Shown piece by piece: positions 17,758-24,953 of a stretch of 64,000 nucleotides of DNA. Both the position numbers and the translations under genes were made by a program. How positions within the stretch are numbered: the first letter of the stretch is position 1; each line of letters opens with the position of its first letter. The stretch spans positions 1 to 64,000 of the forward strand of contig JAISMM010000090.1 of NCBI GenBank assembly GCA_031276725.1, read 5' to 3'. Source of the stretch: Clostridiales bacterium. Lineage in GTDB: Bacteria > Bacillota > Clostridia > Christensenellales > Pumilibacteraceae. The notes beneath the pieces were generated by a model. The model searched no databases and was not told the origin of the DNA. It saw only the letters and a list, made by a program, of their open reading frames with translations.

Positions 17758-17880
17758 ACGGTTTTCGGAATCGTCCCTAATCGGGCAAGCTCCGTGTAAG
17801 CGGAGACGTCAAAACAAAAGCGCTTGAAAATATTTTCCGCCGTTGCTTCGCCACGGCAGAAAACATTTTGCGGAAACCGT
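17758..17880 (+). ncRNA. candidate retron msr-msd RNA
   Basis: About 123 nt between a strong promoter and a retron reverse transcriptase. Visible structure, in order: an a1 arm ACGGTTTTCG (17758-17767); a small hairpin CTCCG-TGTAAG-CGGAG (17790-17805) preceded by a weaker CCC/GGG one; a 17-bp msd-like stem pairing 17827-17843 with 17853-17869 (15 of 17 pairs) around a 9-nt loop; then directly the a2 arm CGGAAACCGT (17871-17880), which pairs with a1 over 10 bp with one G-U. This order matches known retron RNAs. The priming guanosine and exact ends are not determined, and no homologous RNA was compared. Confidence 0.75.
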
Positions 17881-17888
17881 GTTTAACC

Positions 17889-17912
17889 GGACGGGTAAAA
17901 TTTTGCCCGTCC
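17889..17912 (+). promoter_or_regulatory. 24-nt hairpin between a2 and the RT gene
   Basis: GGACGGGTAAAA pairs with TTTTGCCCGTCC (one G-U). A direct repeat of TTTAACGTTT follows. There is no U-tract directly after the stem, so it may be an attenuator, RNA 3' boundary or stabiliser rather than a simple terminator. Confidence 0.5.
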
Positions 17913-17994
17913 CCGCCAAGTTTAACGTTTTTAACGTTTCAAAATAAGGTCGCGGGGGGGGTAGCCGCCCCGCACAAAGGAGAGTATTAAGTCA

Positions 17995-19257
17995 GTGATT
18001 TGCGCCGCAGAGAATAACATCGGACCGATAATGTTAGTAGTTTTTTTTAACCTCATTATTCTTGTCGTCGGCGCTATTATTTTTTTTCTTATCGTCGGTG
18101 CCGCCATGGACAAGCGCGCAAAGCGTCGCGCGGACAAAAAAAACTATTCGCGCTACCCCGGGGATCCGCAAGCGGAGTCTCCGAATTTTGGCTTTGCAAA
18201 AGCCCCCGAGCCGAGGGTGCGGCACGCGGTTTTTAAGCCCGTCCCCAAAACGCGCAAAAAGCGCGGATCGCTAACGAATAAGGACGCGGCGATGACGGCG
18301 ATAAAAAAAAGGCTCGACTCTCCGCGAATCGTCGCCGCGTCGCCGCGCTCCGTCGTTTCGGAAGCGGAAATCCGCGCCGTGCTTGACAAACACGAGGGAC
18401 TTTTTTGCGCGGGCGTTTGCGACGCCCAATACGCCGAACACACCGTCAAAAAGAAGAACGGCGGCACGCGCTTGATTTGCGCGCCGTCCGCCGGGCTTTT
18501 GTCGCTCCAAAATTCGCTTTTACACATATTTATACGTTTCCCGGTGTCGGAGGCGGCGAGCGGCTTCGAAAAAGGCTGCTCGATACTCGACAACGCCGCG
18601 CGGCATCGCGGCGCCGCCCATATGCTGCAAACCGACATAGAGAATTTTTTTCCGTCCGTAACCAAAAGAATGTTTATCGACACGTTTTGCCCGAATCTTT
18701 ACCGCGCCACGGCGGAAAAATTTTGGGCGGCGGTTTCGTATAAGGGCGGACTTCCGATAGGCGGCCCCTGCTCGCCGTTCATCGCAAACCGCGTGTTGCT
18801 GCCGCTCGACAACCGAATCGCCGCGATTTGCGCCTACGACAAAATCACGTACAGCCGCTACGCCGACGACCTTACCTTTACGTCGGATTCCTACATCACT
18901 CCCGGCTTTTTGGTCTCGGTCGAAAACGCCGTCAGGGACTTCGGGTTCAAATTGAACTACGGCAAAACGCGCTTTACGGCGAGTCGGTTCCACATAACGG
19001 GCATAAACGTCCACAACAAAAAGAGCGTCGGGGGAGGCGCTCGCGCGGAATTTACGCCGGGCGCAAGGTACAAGAGCAAGCTGCGGCGCGAAATCTATAA
19101 CTATTTGGTCAAGAACGACGGTAGCGGCGGCCGCATAGGCGGCAAGCTATCGTATCTTGCCCAAATAGAGCCCGAAGCCGCCCGCGCTATTCGTGAAAAG
19201 TATTCGCGGTACGACAAGCGCAACTTTTTCAAAATTTTAGGAAAAGCCGATAAATAG
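17995..19257 (+). CDS. retron-type reverse transcriptase with N-terminal membrane segment
   Basis: A 420-residue reverse transcriptase. It should copy the adjacent structured RNA into multicopy single-stranded DNA. Core motifs are complete: LQTDIENFFPSV with catalytic Asp 214, GLPIGGPCSPFIANRV (252-267), and YADD at 289-292. Two retron hallmarks are visible: NAARH (200-204, the NAxxH motif) and ITG at 334-336 (the VTG position). There is no maturase or endonuclease domain, which argues against a group II intron. Unusually, residues about 13-37 are a strong hydrophobic segment followed by a basic run, predicting a membrane anchor ahead of a 60-residue basic linker. Start GTG 17995 follows AAAGGAGA (17976-17983); ATG 18031 is an alternative that keeps the anchor. 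Confidence 0.92.
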   Translation: MICAAENNIGPIMLVVFFNLIILVVGAIIFFLIVGAAMDKRAKRRADKKNYSRYPGDPQAESPNFGFAKAPEPRVRHAVFKPVPKTRKKRGSLTNKDAAMTAIKKRLDSPRIVAASPRSVVSEAEIRAVLDKHEGLFCAGVCDAQYAEHTVKKKNGGTRLICAPSAGLLSLQNSLLHIFIRFPVSEAASGFEKGCSILDNAARHRGAAHMLQTDIENFFPSVTKRMFIDTFCPNLYRATAEKFWAAVSYKGGLPIGGPCSPFIANRVLLPLDNRIAAICAYDKITYSRYADDLTFTSDSYITPGFLVSVENAVRDFGFKLNYGKTRFTASRFHITGINVHNKKSVGGGARAEFTPGARYKSKLRREIYNYLVKNDGSGGRIGGKLSYLAQIEPEAARAIREKYSRYDKRNFFKILGKADK

Positions 19258-19277
19258 CGCGGCGACAAAGATAAGAA

Positions 19278-22200
19278 ATGAAACTTTACGACGAACTGAT
19301 AAAAATACGCGACGAATTAAGGGTGCTGTTTTTTGATAAAAAGACGAACCGCGCCCCGACCGTCTGCAACGACGCCGCGCTTGCCGAGCTTGCCAAAAAA
19401 GCGCCGCGCACGGCGGAGGAATTCGCCTATATAAACGGTTGCGGGCGCGTGTTCGCCGAAAGGTACGCCGCGTATTTTTTGCCCGCGCTCGACCGTTTTC
19501 ACGCGCAAAACGACGCCAAAAAAATTATGTCGCCGGCAGTTTTTAAGACGCTCAAAAATTTTGAAAAGCGGCTTGTGGGCATAAACCAAAAAAACCGCCT
19601 GTTATTCCTGAACCGCCTCTACAAAAAAAATTCGTTCGACCTTAATACCGGCGTCGGCGCGTCCGTCGTCGATTTTCTGCTGTCTAAGCAGCGGCGCGGC
19701 GCGTACAAAATTTGTCCGTTCCCGCGCGGCGGCGACGCCCCCGAGCAAAAAGCCGAAACGGCGGTTTACGAACACGTCCGCACTCTCGCGCGCGAGGCGG
19801 CAAGATCGGAGCGCGAAAGCGGCATAGCCGAACTTTACGTGGGGTATCCGTTCGTTTTGGGACGCGTCGAGGCGGAGGACTTCGACCTTCGCGCCCCGCT
19901 CGCCCTGTTCCCCGTAACGGCGGCGGTCAACGAAAAAGGCGCGTTTTTAAGCCTCGACGGCGAGCGCGACGTTCTTTATAACTCCAACCTAATATTTTCG
20001 TACTACAAATTCAACGGCATCCGCCGCGAGCCGCCGTACTGCGCCGTCGAGGAAATCGAAAAGGACTTTATAGGTCAAATCAAGAGCTTCTACGAATCGG
20101 CGGGCATCAAAATCGAGGGCGAAGCCTCGCCGCCCCAAAAATTCGCGCCGCTCGAAAAAAGCGAATTCAAAAAGCTGAACGGCAAATTCACAATTTTGCA
20201 TAACGCTGTTTTGGGAACATTTTCGCTTTATTCGAGCGCGCTCCAAAAGGACTACAAAAATATCTTGGAGGGCGGCGGCGTAAACGCGCTCGCCGACGCT
20301 CTTCTTAACCCCGACGCCGCGCCCGCTCCCGCCCCCGACCCGCCCGCCGCCGTCGACGAGCGCGCGATCACCTATGTGAACGAGCTCAACGCCTCGCAGG
20401 AGTCGCTCATAGCCGCCGTAAGCTCGCACGGGGGGATAGTTTTGCACGGGCCGCCCGGCACGGGCAAGTCGCAAACGATAGTCAGCGCGATAGCCGACAT
20501 AGCCGTTCGCGGCGGCAACGTTTTAATGGTTTCGCAAAAACGCGCCGCCCTCGACGTCATACATTCGCGGCTGGGGGAGCTGTCAAAATACGCGCTGTTC
20601 ATTCCCGATTCGCTCGATAAAGACTTCTTTTACGGTCAAATTAAAACGATTTTTTCCCTCGCCCAAAATGAGGAAAAAACGCCCGCTTTGCCGTTCGTCC
20701 CTTCGATTGCCGCCGCCGCGCCGCCGTCGGCGTCCGTTTTAAGCGTCCCCGCGCCGCCGGTAAGCCCCGAGGGGGTAGGGAACGGGGGAGTACCCGCCGA
20801 CGGATTTTCGCTCGTGGCGGATGCGGTCAACTCGGCGCTCGCTCGGCTCGACGCGGGCGCGGCGGCCATAAAAAACGGCGGACTTTGCCGCATATACGAG
20901 GAGAACCCGCAAAATATTTTCTTTGCCGATCCCGCCGCTTTCCCCGACGAATACGCCGCCCTTACGGGTACGGCGGCCGCCCTTAATTACGACGGTTTGC
21001 GCGCCTGCGCCGCCGCTTTTACGGGTAACAAAGCCGCCGACGCGGAACTGTTTTTGACGCTGCGCGAACGCTATCCGTGGCTGGCCTCGCTAAAAACGCT
21101 TACGGGAACGGAACTTATAAGCGCCAAAAATTACGCCGAAACGTTTCCGACGCGCAAAAGCGCCGCCGCCGCCCTGCCGTTTTTCAAGCGGCTGTCCGCG
21201 CTTTTTAAGCTCAAAAAGGACATAAAAAAATTCGCCAAAAAGAATTTTTCTATGAAAGGCGCGGCAAAAATCTTTTACGCCGAGCCCTCCGCGCCCGCCG
21301 AAAGCCTCGATAATTTTAGCGAATATCACCGCGCGTCCAAGGAATTTTTCGCCCTCGCGCCGGAGCAAAGGGGTTACGCCGAAAGCGTTTACAGCTACTG
21401 CCGCGCACGGCAAAGGAGCTTTTCGGAATCGTTGCCGCTCGTCTACGACTGCGCCGTTTTCGCGCTCGCGTCCGATATCGAGCATACTTTGCGCGACCAT
21501 ATCGCTTGCTTTAACGCCGCTCCCGCCGCCGTCGACGCCGTGAACGAACAGTTCAAAATCAAGCGGAATTTAACGCGGGACGCCGCCGCCGCCGCACTAT
21601 GCGCCGCCCTTAACGAGCACGTATTCACGTCCAAACGCTTTTTAGAAATGCGCCGTAAATTAGAGAGCAAGCGCCGCCAATCGATCGCCGCGTTCGTCAA
21701 AAATTTTGAATTCGAGCTTACTAAGGGCGTCCGCGTTTGGCTTTTAACGCCCGAAACGGTGTCCGAGCTTTTGCCGCTCACGCCGGGGCTGTTCGACGTG
21801 GTGATATTCGACGAGGCGTCGCAACTATACGTCGAAAACGGTATCCCGTCGGTTTTACGCGCCGACGGGTGCGTCGTTGCGGGCGACCACAAGCAGCTGC
21901 GGCCGTCGAATTTGGGGTTCGGGCGCGGCGGCGGCGACGAGGAATTCGAGGACGGCGAGGAGTCGGATGCGGCGGTCGAGGAGGAGAGCCTTCTGGATTT
22001 GGCGCGCTTTAAGCTAAAAAGCGTCCTCTTGAATTTCCATTACCGTTCCAAATACGACGAGCTTATCGCGTTTTCAAACCGCGCGTTTTACGACGGCGGA
22101 CTTTGCGCGCTGCCCTCGCCGAGCCCCTCCGCCGAACCGCCCATATCGGTCGTCTACGACCCTAGCGGCGTTTGGGAATCGCGGCGCAACCTATGCGAGG

Positions 22201-23051
22201 CCAAGGCGGTTTTGCGCGTTATCCGCGACTTTCTGTACGGGAACGCGGAGCGCAAAACTATGGGCGTCATCACGTTTAACTCCGCCCAGCGCGACCTTAT
22301 CGAGGACTTGCTCGACGCCGAAAAAGCCGCCGACCCCGATTTTGCCGCGCGCCTTAACGCCGAATTTTCGCGAAAATCCCGGGGCGAGGACGTCGGACTT
22401 TTCGTCAAAAATATCGAAAACGTTCAGGGCGACGAGCGCGATATAATAGTTTTTTCGCTCGCCTACGCCCGCGACGAAAGCGGCAAAATTCCGCGCCAAT
22501 ACGGTTGGCTCAGCCAAAGCGGCGGCGAAAACCGCCTCAACGTGGGAATCTCGCGCGCCAAGGAAAAGATTATAATCGTCGCGTCCGTCCGCAGCGGCGA
22601 ACTTAAAACCGACGACCTAAAAAACGACGGCCCCAAGCTGTTCAAAAAATATTTGGAATACGCCGAATACATTTCGCGCGGCGACGTCCAAAACGCCGAA
22701 AAACTGCTCGCCGCGCTTTACCAAAAGGGCGGGCCGTTAGAGTCCGATGCCTCCGTTTGCGCCAAGGAGCTTGCCGCCGCCCTAACTGCGAAAGGCTGCC
22801 GCGTCGAGCAAAATTACGGCGTCGCGGGCTTCCCCATCGAGCTTTGCGCCTCTCTTAACGGCAAAACCGTCGGCGTCGAATTCGACAAAACCGCCCTCGA
22901 TTCATTCACCTGCGCCCGCCGTTTCGTCCACCGCTCAAACTTCTTAAAGCTCCGCGGCTGGAACCTTCTGACCTTCACCGCCTCGGATTGGCGCCGCTCC
23001 CCCGACCGTGTTTTATCCGCAATCGAAAGCCGCCTAAACGCGGACAAGTAG
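19278..23051 (+). CDS. HRDC-SF1 helicase-nuclease fusion, candidate retron effector
   Basis: A 1257-residue protein starting 20 nt after the RT gene, with no clear ribosome binding site, so probably coupled to it. Domain order: HRDC-like helical domain (about 28-72); a less conserved region; SF1 helicase of the AAA_11/AAA_12 type with Walker A GPPGTGKS (391-398), then a long helical insertion, Walker B VVIFDEASQ (841-849), motif III AGDHKQLRPS (868-877), motif V ENVQGDERDII and motif VI NVGISRAKEKI (1088-1098). Residues about 1155-1250 resemble the MTES_1575-type restriction endonuclease fold, with IEL (1187-1189), GVEFDK (1199-1204) and a closing SDW-RRSP. Nicking or degrading DNA when the retron is disturbed is my inference; no experiment is known to me. 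Confidence 0.85.
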   Translation: MKLYDELIKIRDELRVLFFDKKTNRAPTVCNDAALAELAKKAPRTAEEFAYINGCGRVFAERYAAYFLPALDRFHAQNDAKKIMSPAVFKTLKNFEKRLVGINQKNRLLFLNRLYKKNSFDLNTGVGASVVDFLLSKQRRGAYKICPFPRGGDAPEQKAETAVYEHVRTLAREAARSERESGIAELYVGYPFVLGRVEAEDFDLRAPLALFPVTAAVNEKGAFLSLDGERDVLYNSNLIFSYYKFNGIRREPPYCAVEEIEKDFIGQIKSFYESAGIKIEGEASPPQKFAPLEKSEFKKLNGKFTILHNAVLGTFSLYSSALQKDYKNILEGGGVNALADALLNPDAAPAPAPDPPAAVDERAITYVNELNASQESLIAAVSSHGGIVLHGPPGTGKSQTIVSAIADIAVRGGNVLMVSQKRAALDVIHSRLGELSKYALFIPDSLDKDFFYGQIKTIFSLAQNEEKTPALPFVPSIAAAAPPSASVLSVPAPPVSPEGVGNGGVPADGFSLVADAVNSALARLDAGAAAIKNGGLCRIYEENPQNIFFADPAAFPDEYAALTGTAAALNYDGLRACAAAFTGNKAADAELFLTLRERYPWLASLKTLTGTELISAKNYAETFPTRKSAAAALPFFKRLSALFKLKKDIKKFAKKNFSMKGAAKIFYAEPSAPAESLDNFSEYHRASKEFFALAPEQRGYAESVYSYCRARQRSFSESLPLVYDCAVFALASDIEHTLRDHIACFNAAPAAVDAVNEQFKIKRNLTRDAAAAALCAALNEHVFTSKRFLEMRRKLESKRRQSIAAFVKNFEFELTKGVRVWLLTPETVSELLPLTPGLFDVVIFDEASQLYVENGIPSVLRADGCVVAGDHKQLRPSNLGFGRGGGDEEFEDGEESDAAVEEESLLDLARFKLKSVLLNFHYRSKYDELIAFSNRAFYDGGLCALPSPSPSAEPPISVVYDPSGVWESRRNLCEAKAVLRVIRDFLYGNAERKTMGVITFNSAQRDLIEDLLDAEKAADPDFAARLNAEFSRKSRGEDVGLFVKNIENVQGDERDIIVFSLAYARDESGKIPRQYGWLSQSGGENRLNVGISRAKEKIIIVASVRSGELKTDDLKNDGPKLFKKYLEYAEYISRGDVQNAEKLLAALYQKGGPLESDASVCAKELAAALTAKGCRVEQNYGVAGFPIELCASLNGKTVGVEFDKTALDSFTCARRFVHRSNFLKLRGWNLLTFTASDWRRSPDRVLSAIESRLNADK

Positions 23052-23058
23052 GGCTATA

Positions 23059-23187
23059 ATGCTTGACTTAAAGAACGAAGTATCTAAAATCGAAAGGTTG
23101 TCGATTCCCTTTAACGAGGACAAAGACCGGAAGAATCCGAATAAAACGGGGTTAAACGGAGCAAGAAAAATCTTTCAAAACCAATAG
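23059..23187 (+). CDS. possible 42-residue protein or gene remnant
   Basis: A short frame starting 7 nt after the helicase stop (MLDLKNEVSKIERLSIPF...). It is lysine- and asparagine-rich and AT-richer than the island. No ribosome binding site is visible and I do not recognise it. It could be a small partner or the stub of a gene disrupted by the following repeats. The remaining sequence to 23265 holds nothing I recognise. Confidence 0.25.
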   Translation: MLDLKNEVSKIERLSIPFNEDKDRKNPNKTGLNGARKIFQNQ

Positions 23188-23281
23188 CGGGCGGCGAAAA
23201 GGTTCCTAACCTAAGAATGTCGCAATTTTGCAAGGAAAGACTCGCCGAAATGACCAACATATAGTTGAAAATATATCGATG

Positions 23282-23338
23282 CCGCCAAATAATCGAACCA
23301 CCCCGCCGCTACGCGCCACCCCTCCATAGAGGGGAATT
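23282..23338 (-). repeat. hairpin repeat unit, reverse orientation
   Basis: ACCACCCCGCCGCTACGCGC, then CACCCCTCCATAGAGGGG and AATT: the reverse complement of the short-form intergenic repeat. Confidence 0.7.
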
Positions 23339-23388
23339 TTTGAGATATGTCGATTGCGGCGGACGGGCAATTCTTTACTCAACGGCTC

Positions 23389-23607
23389 GCCCGCCGCACT
23401 TGGAGCGTCTTTTGAATTCCCCTCCGGGGCGGGGTGATTGCTCGCCCGCCGCACTCGGAGCGTCTTTTGAATTCCCCTCCGGGGCGGGGTGATTGCTCGC
23501 CCGCCGCACTCGGAGCGTCTCTTGAATTCCCCTCCGGGCGGGGTGATTGCTTGCCCGCCGCACTCGGAGCGTCTCTTGAATTCCCCTCCGGGGAGGGGTG
23601 CCGCGTA
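23389..23607 (+). repeat. 55-bp tandem repeat, four units
   Basis: Units begin at 23389, 23444, 23499 and 23553. Each has the form GCCCGCCGCACTCGGAGCGT, then a CTTTTGAATTCCCCTCCGGG block and CGGGGTGATTGCT. The third unit has lost one G, and the last leads into a complete hairpin repeat (GGAGGGGTG-CCGC-GTA-GCGG-CGGGGTGGTT). A long-form unit follows at about 23640-23755, ending at GGGGTAGTTTAACTGTTAAG. There is no gene between 23190 and 23863. Confidence 0.85.
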
Positions 23608-23863
23608 GCGGCGGGGTGGTTGTCCGCCGCTCTCGGCATATCCCCCAAATTCCCCTCCGGGGAGTGCCTCGCCTTATTGACGGGCTTAGCCCGCACGCCC
23701 TACAAACGGCTTCGCCGTTTGACGGCTCGGTTCACGGCGCATTCGCCGACGGGGTAGTTTAACTGTTAAGCGGTAGCCAAACAAAAACCTACGTATTAAA
23801 GCAAAGCTTTTTTAAGCGGTCATAAGAATTATCCGCCTAAAAAAACTAAAAATACCGGCGAAT

Positions 23864-24790
23864 TCAGCAGTTGTTTAAGACGCGCTTGCATTCGACTAAG
23901 AGCTCCTCGCGGAGGGCGGCGGGGGAGAGGATTTTGACGCCGGAACCGAACGAGAGGAGCTTGGCTAAAAGCTCCTGACCGCCGCCGAGGGTCGCGGAGG
24001 CGCGGTAGTTTATGCCGTGCTCGTAGATCGCGGAGCAGCCGAGCCACTCCTCGATTTGGGGCAGGATGGTGCAGGAAAATTCTATTGTAAGGTCTACGGC
24101 GCCGTGGGCGTTATCGAACTGGCCGCTGATTTTTTCGTAGACGTCGGCGTCGGAGCGGGGCAAAAATTCGTTTTCGGTTACGACAAGTCCGGATATGCGC
24201 GATAGCTTAAAAAGGCGGTAGCTTTTGCGCGAGCGGCAAAAGGCGTACATATACCAAACGCCCTCTTTAAGCACGAGATTGTAGGGGTCGACGGTGCGTT
24301 CGGTCGACGCCTCGAAGCGGTCGGTATAGCTTATGCTAAGGCTTTTGCGTTCGGTTACGGCGCGGCTTACGGCGTCGATTTTGGCGCGGTGGCCGTCGTG
24401 GGCGTTGCTCCACGGCCCGGCGTCTATAACGAAAAAGCCGAGACTTTTCATAGCGCCGTCGGTGCGGCCCGCCCCCAGCGCCCCGATTTTTTGGATAAGC
24501 GCGTCGTTTAACGAGTCGTCGAAGGACTTGTCGGTCGCCTTTAACGCCGCCAAAAGACGGCCGATTTCGGCGTCCGAAAGACAGCCGCGTTCCAAGCGGT
24601 AGTCGTCGGGAATGTAGTAGCCGCCGCCGGAGCCGGGCGAGGCCAGAACGGGAACGCCGCTGCCGGCAAGCACGTCTATGTAGCGGCTGACGGTGCGCGT
24701 GCTTATCTCGAACTTGTCCGAAAGGTACTCGCGCGTAACGCGCCGCTTGTTCAACAGCGTAAAATAAATCGACAAAATAACGGTGTTCAT
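23864..24790 (-). CDS. WYL-domain transcriptional regulator (YafY type)
   Basis: A 308-residue DNA-binding regulator. The N-terminal winged helix (about 1-55) holds the recognition segment SDKFEISTRTVSRYIDVL. Residues about 130-215 form the WYL domain (LSISYTDRF, then YNLVLKEGVWYMYAFCRSRKSY), and a WCX C-terminal extension follows. WYL domains sense ligands, often nucleic acids or nucleotides. A TTG start 27 nt upstream is possible, but ATG 24790 lies exactly where transcription from the promoter at 24797-24825 should begin, giving a leaderless message. It is divergently placed between the retron island and the M28 peptidase; its target is unknown. Confidence 0.88.
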   Translation of the reverse strand: MNTVILSIYFTLLNKRRVTREYLSDKFEISTRTVSRYIDVLAGSGVPVLASPGSGGGYYIPDDYRLERGCLSDAEIGRLLAALKATDKSFDDSLNDALIQKIGALGAGRTDGAMKSLGFFVIDAGPWSNAHDGHRAKIDAVSRAVTERKSLSISYTDRFEASTERTVDPYNLVLKEGVWYMYAFCRSRKSYRLFKLSRISGLVVTENEFLPRSDADVYEKISGQFDNAHGAVDLTIEFSCTILPQIEEWLGCSAIYEHGINYRASATLGGGQELLAKLLSFGSGVKILSPAALREELLVECKRVLNNC

Positions 24791-24796
24791 ACCAAA

Positions 24797-24825
24797 ATTA
24801 TAGCCAATATGAACCAAAATGTCAA
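24797..24825 (-). promoter_or_regulatory. perfect-consensus promoter giving a leaderless transcript
   Basis: On the minus strand: TTGACA (24825-24820), a 17-nt spacer and TATAAT (24802-24797). Six bases separate the -10 box from the ATG at 24790, so +1 is expected at or next to the A of the start codon. Confidence 0.85.
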
Positions 24826-24884
24826 ATCTATACGCATAAAGTTTGAAAGAGGGCGTATTTTTACAATTTTTGAGTAAAAAACCT

Positions 24885-24913
24885 TTGTATTTTTTTGAAT
24901 TGTGTGGTAAAAT
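24885..24913 (+). promoter_or_regulatory. sigma-A promoter of the M28 peptidase gene
   Basis: TTGTAT (24885-24890), a 17-nt spacer and TAAAAT (24908-24913), with a TGG extended -10. It is 60 nt from the -35 of the divergent regulator promoter, so the two could share an operator. Confidence 0.65.
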
Positions 24914-24953
24914 AAATAGGATAACACGTACACGGGAGGGATAACCTTAAACG

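Noticed and set aside
17758-17994. Riboswitch upstream of a metabolic gene
   Set aside because: The downstream gene is a reverse transcriptase, and the paired ends and msd-like stem match retron RNA order rather than any known aptamer I can recall.
17995-19257. Group II intron or diversity-generating retroelement RT
   Set aside because: There is no maturase X or HNH domain, no intron RNA ends, and no template/variable repeat pair was noticed; NAxxH, VTG-type motif and upstream a1/a2 arms fit a retron better.
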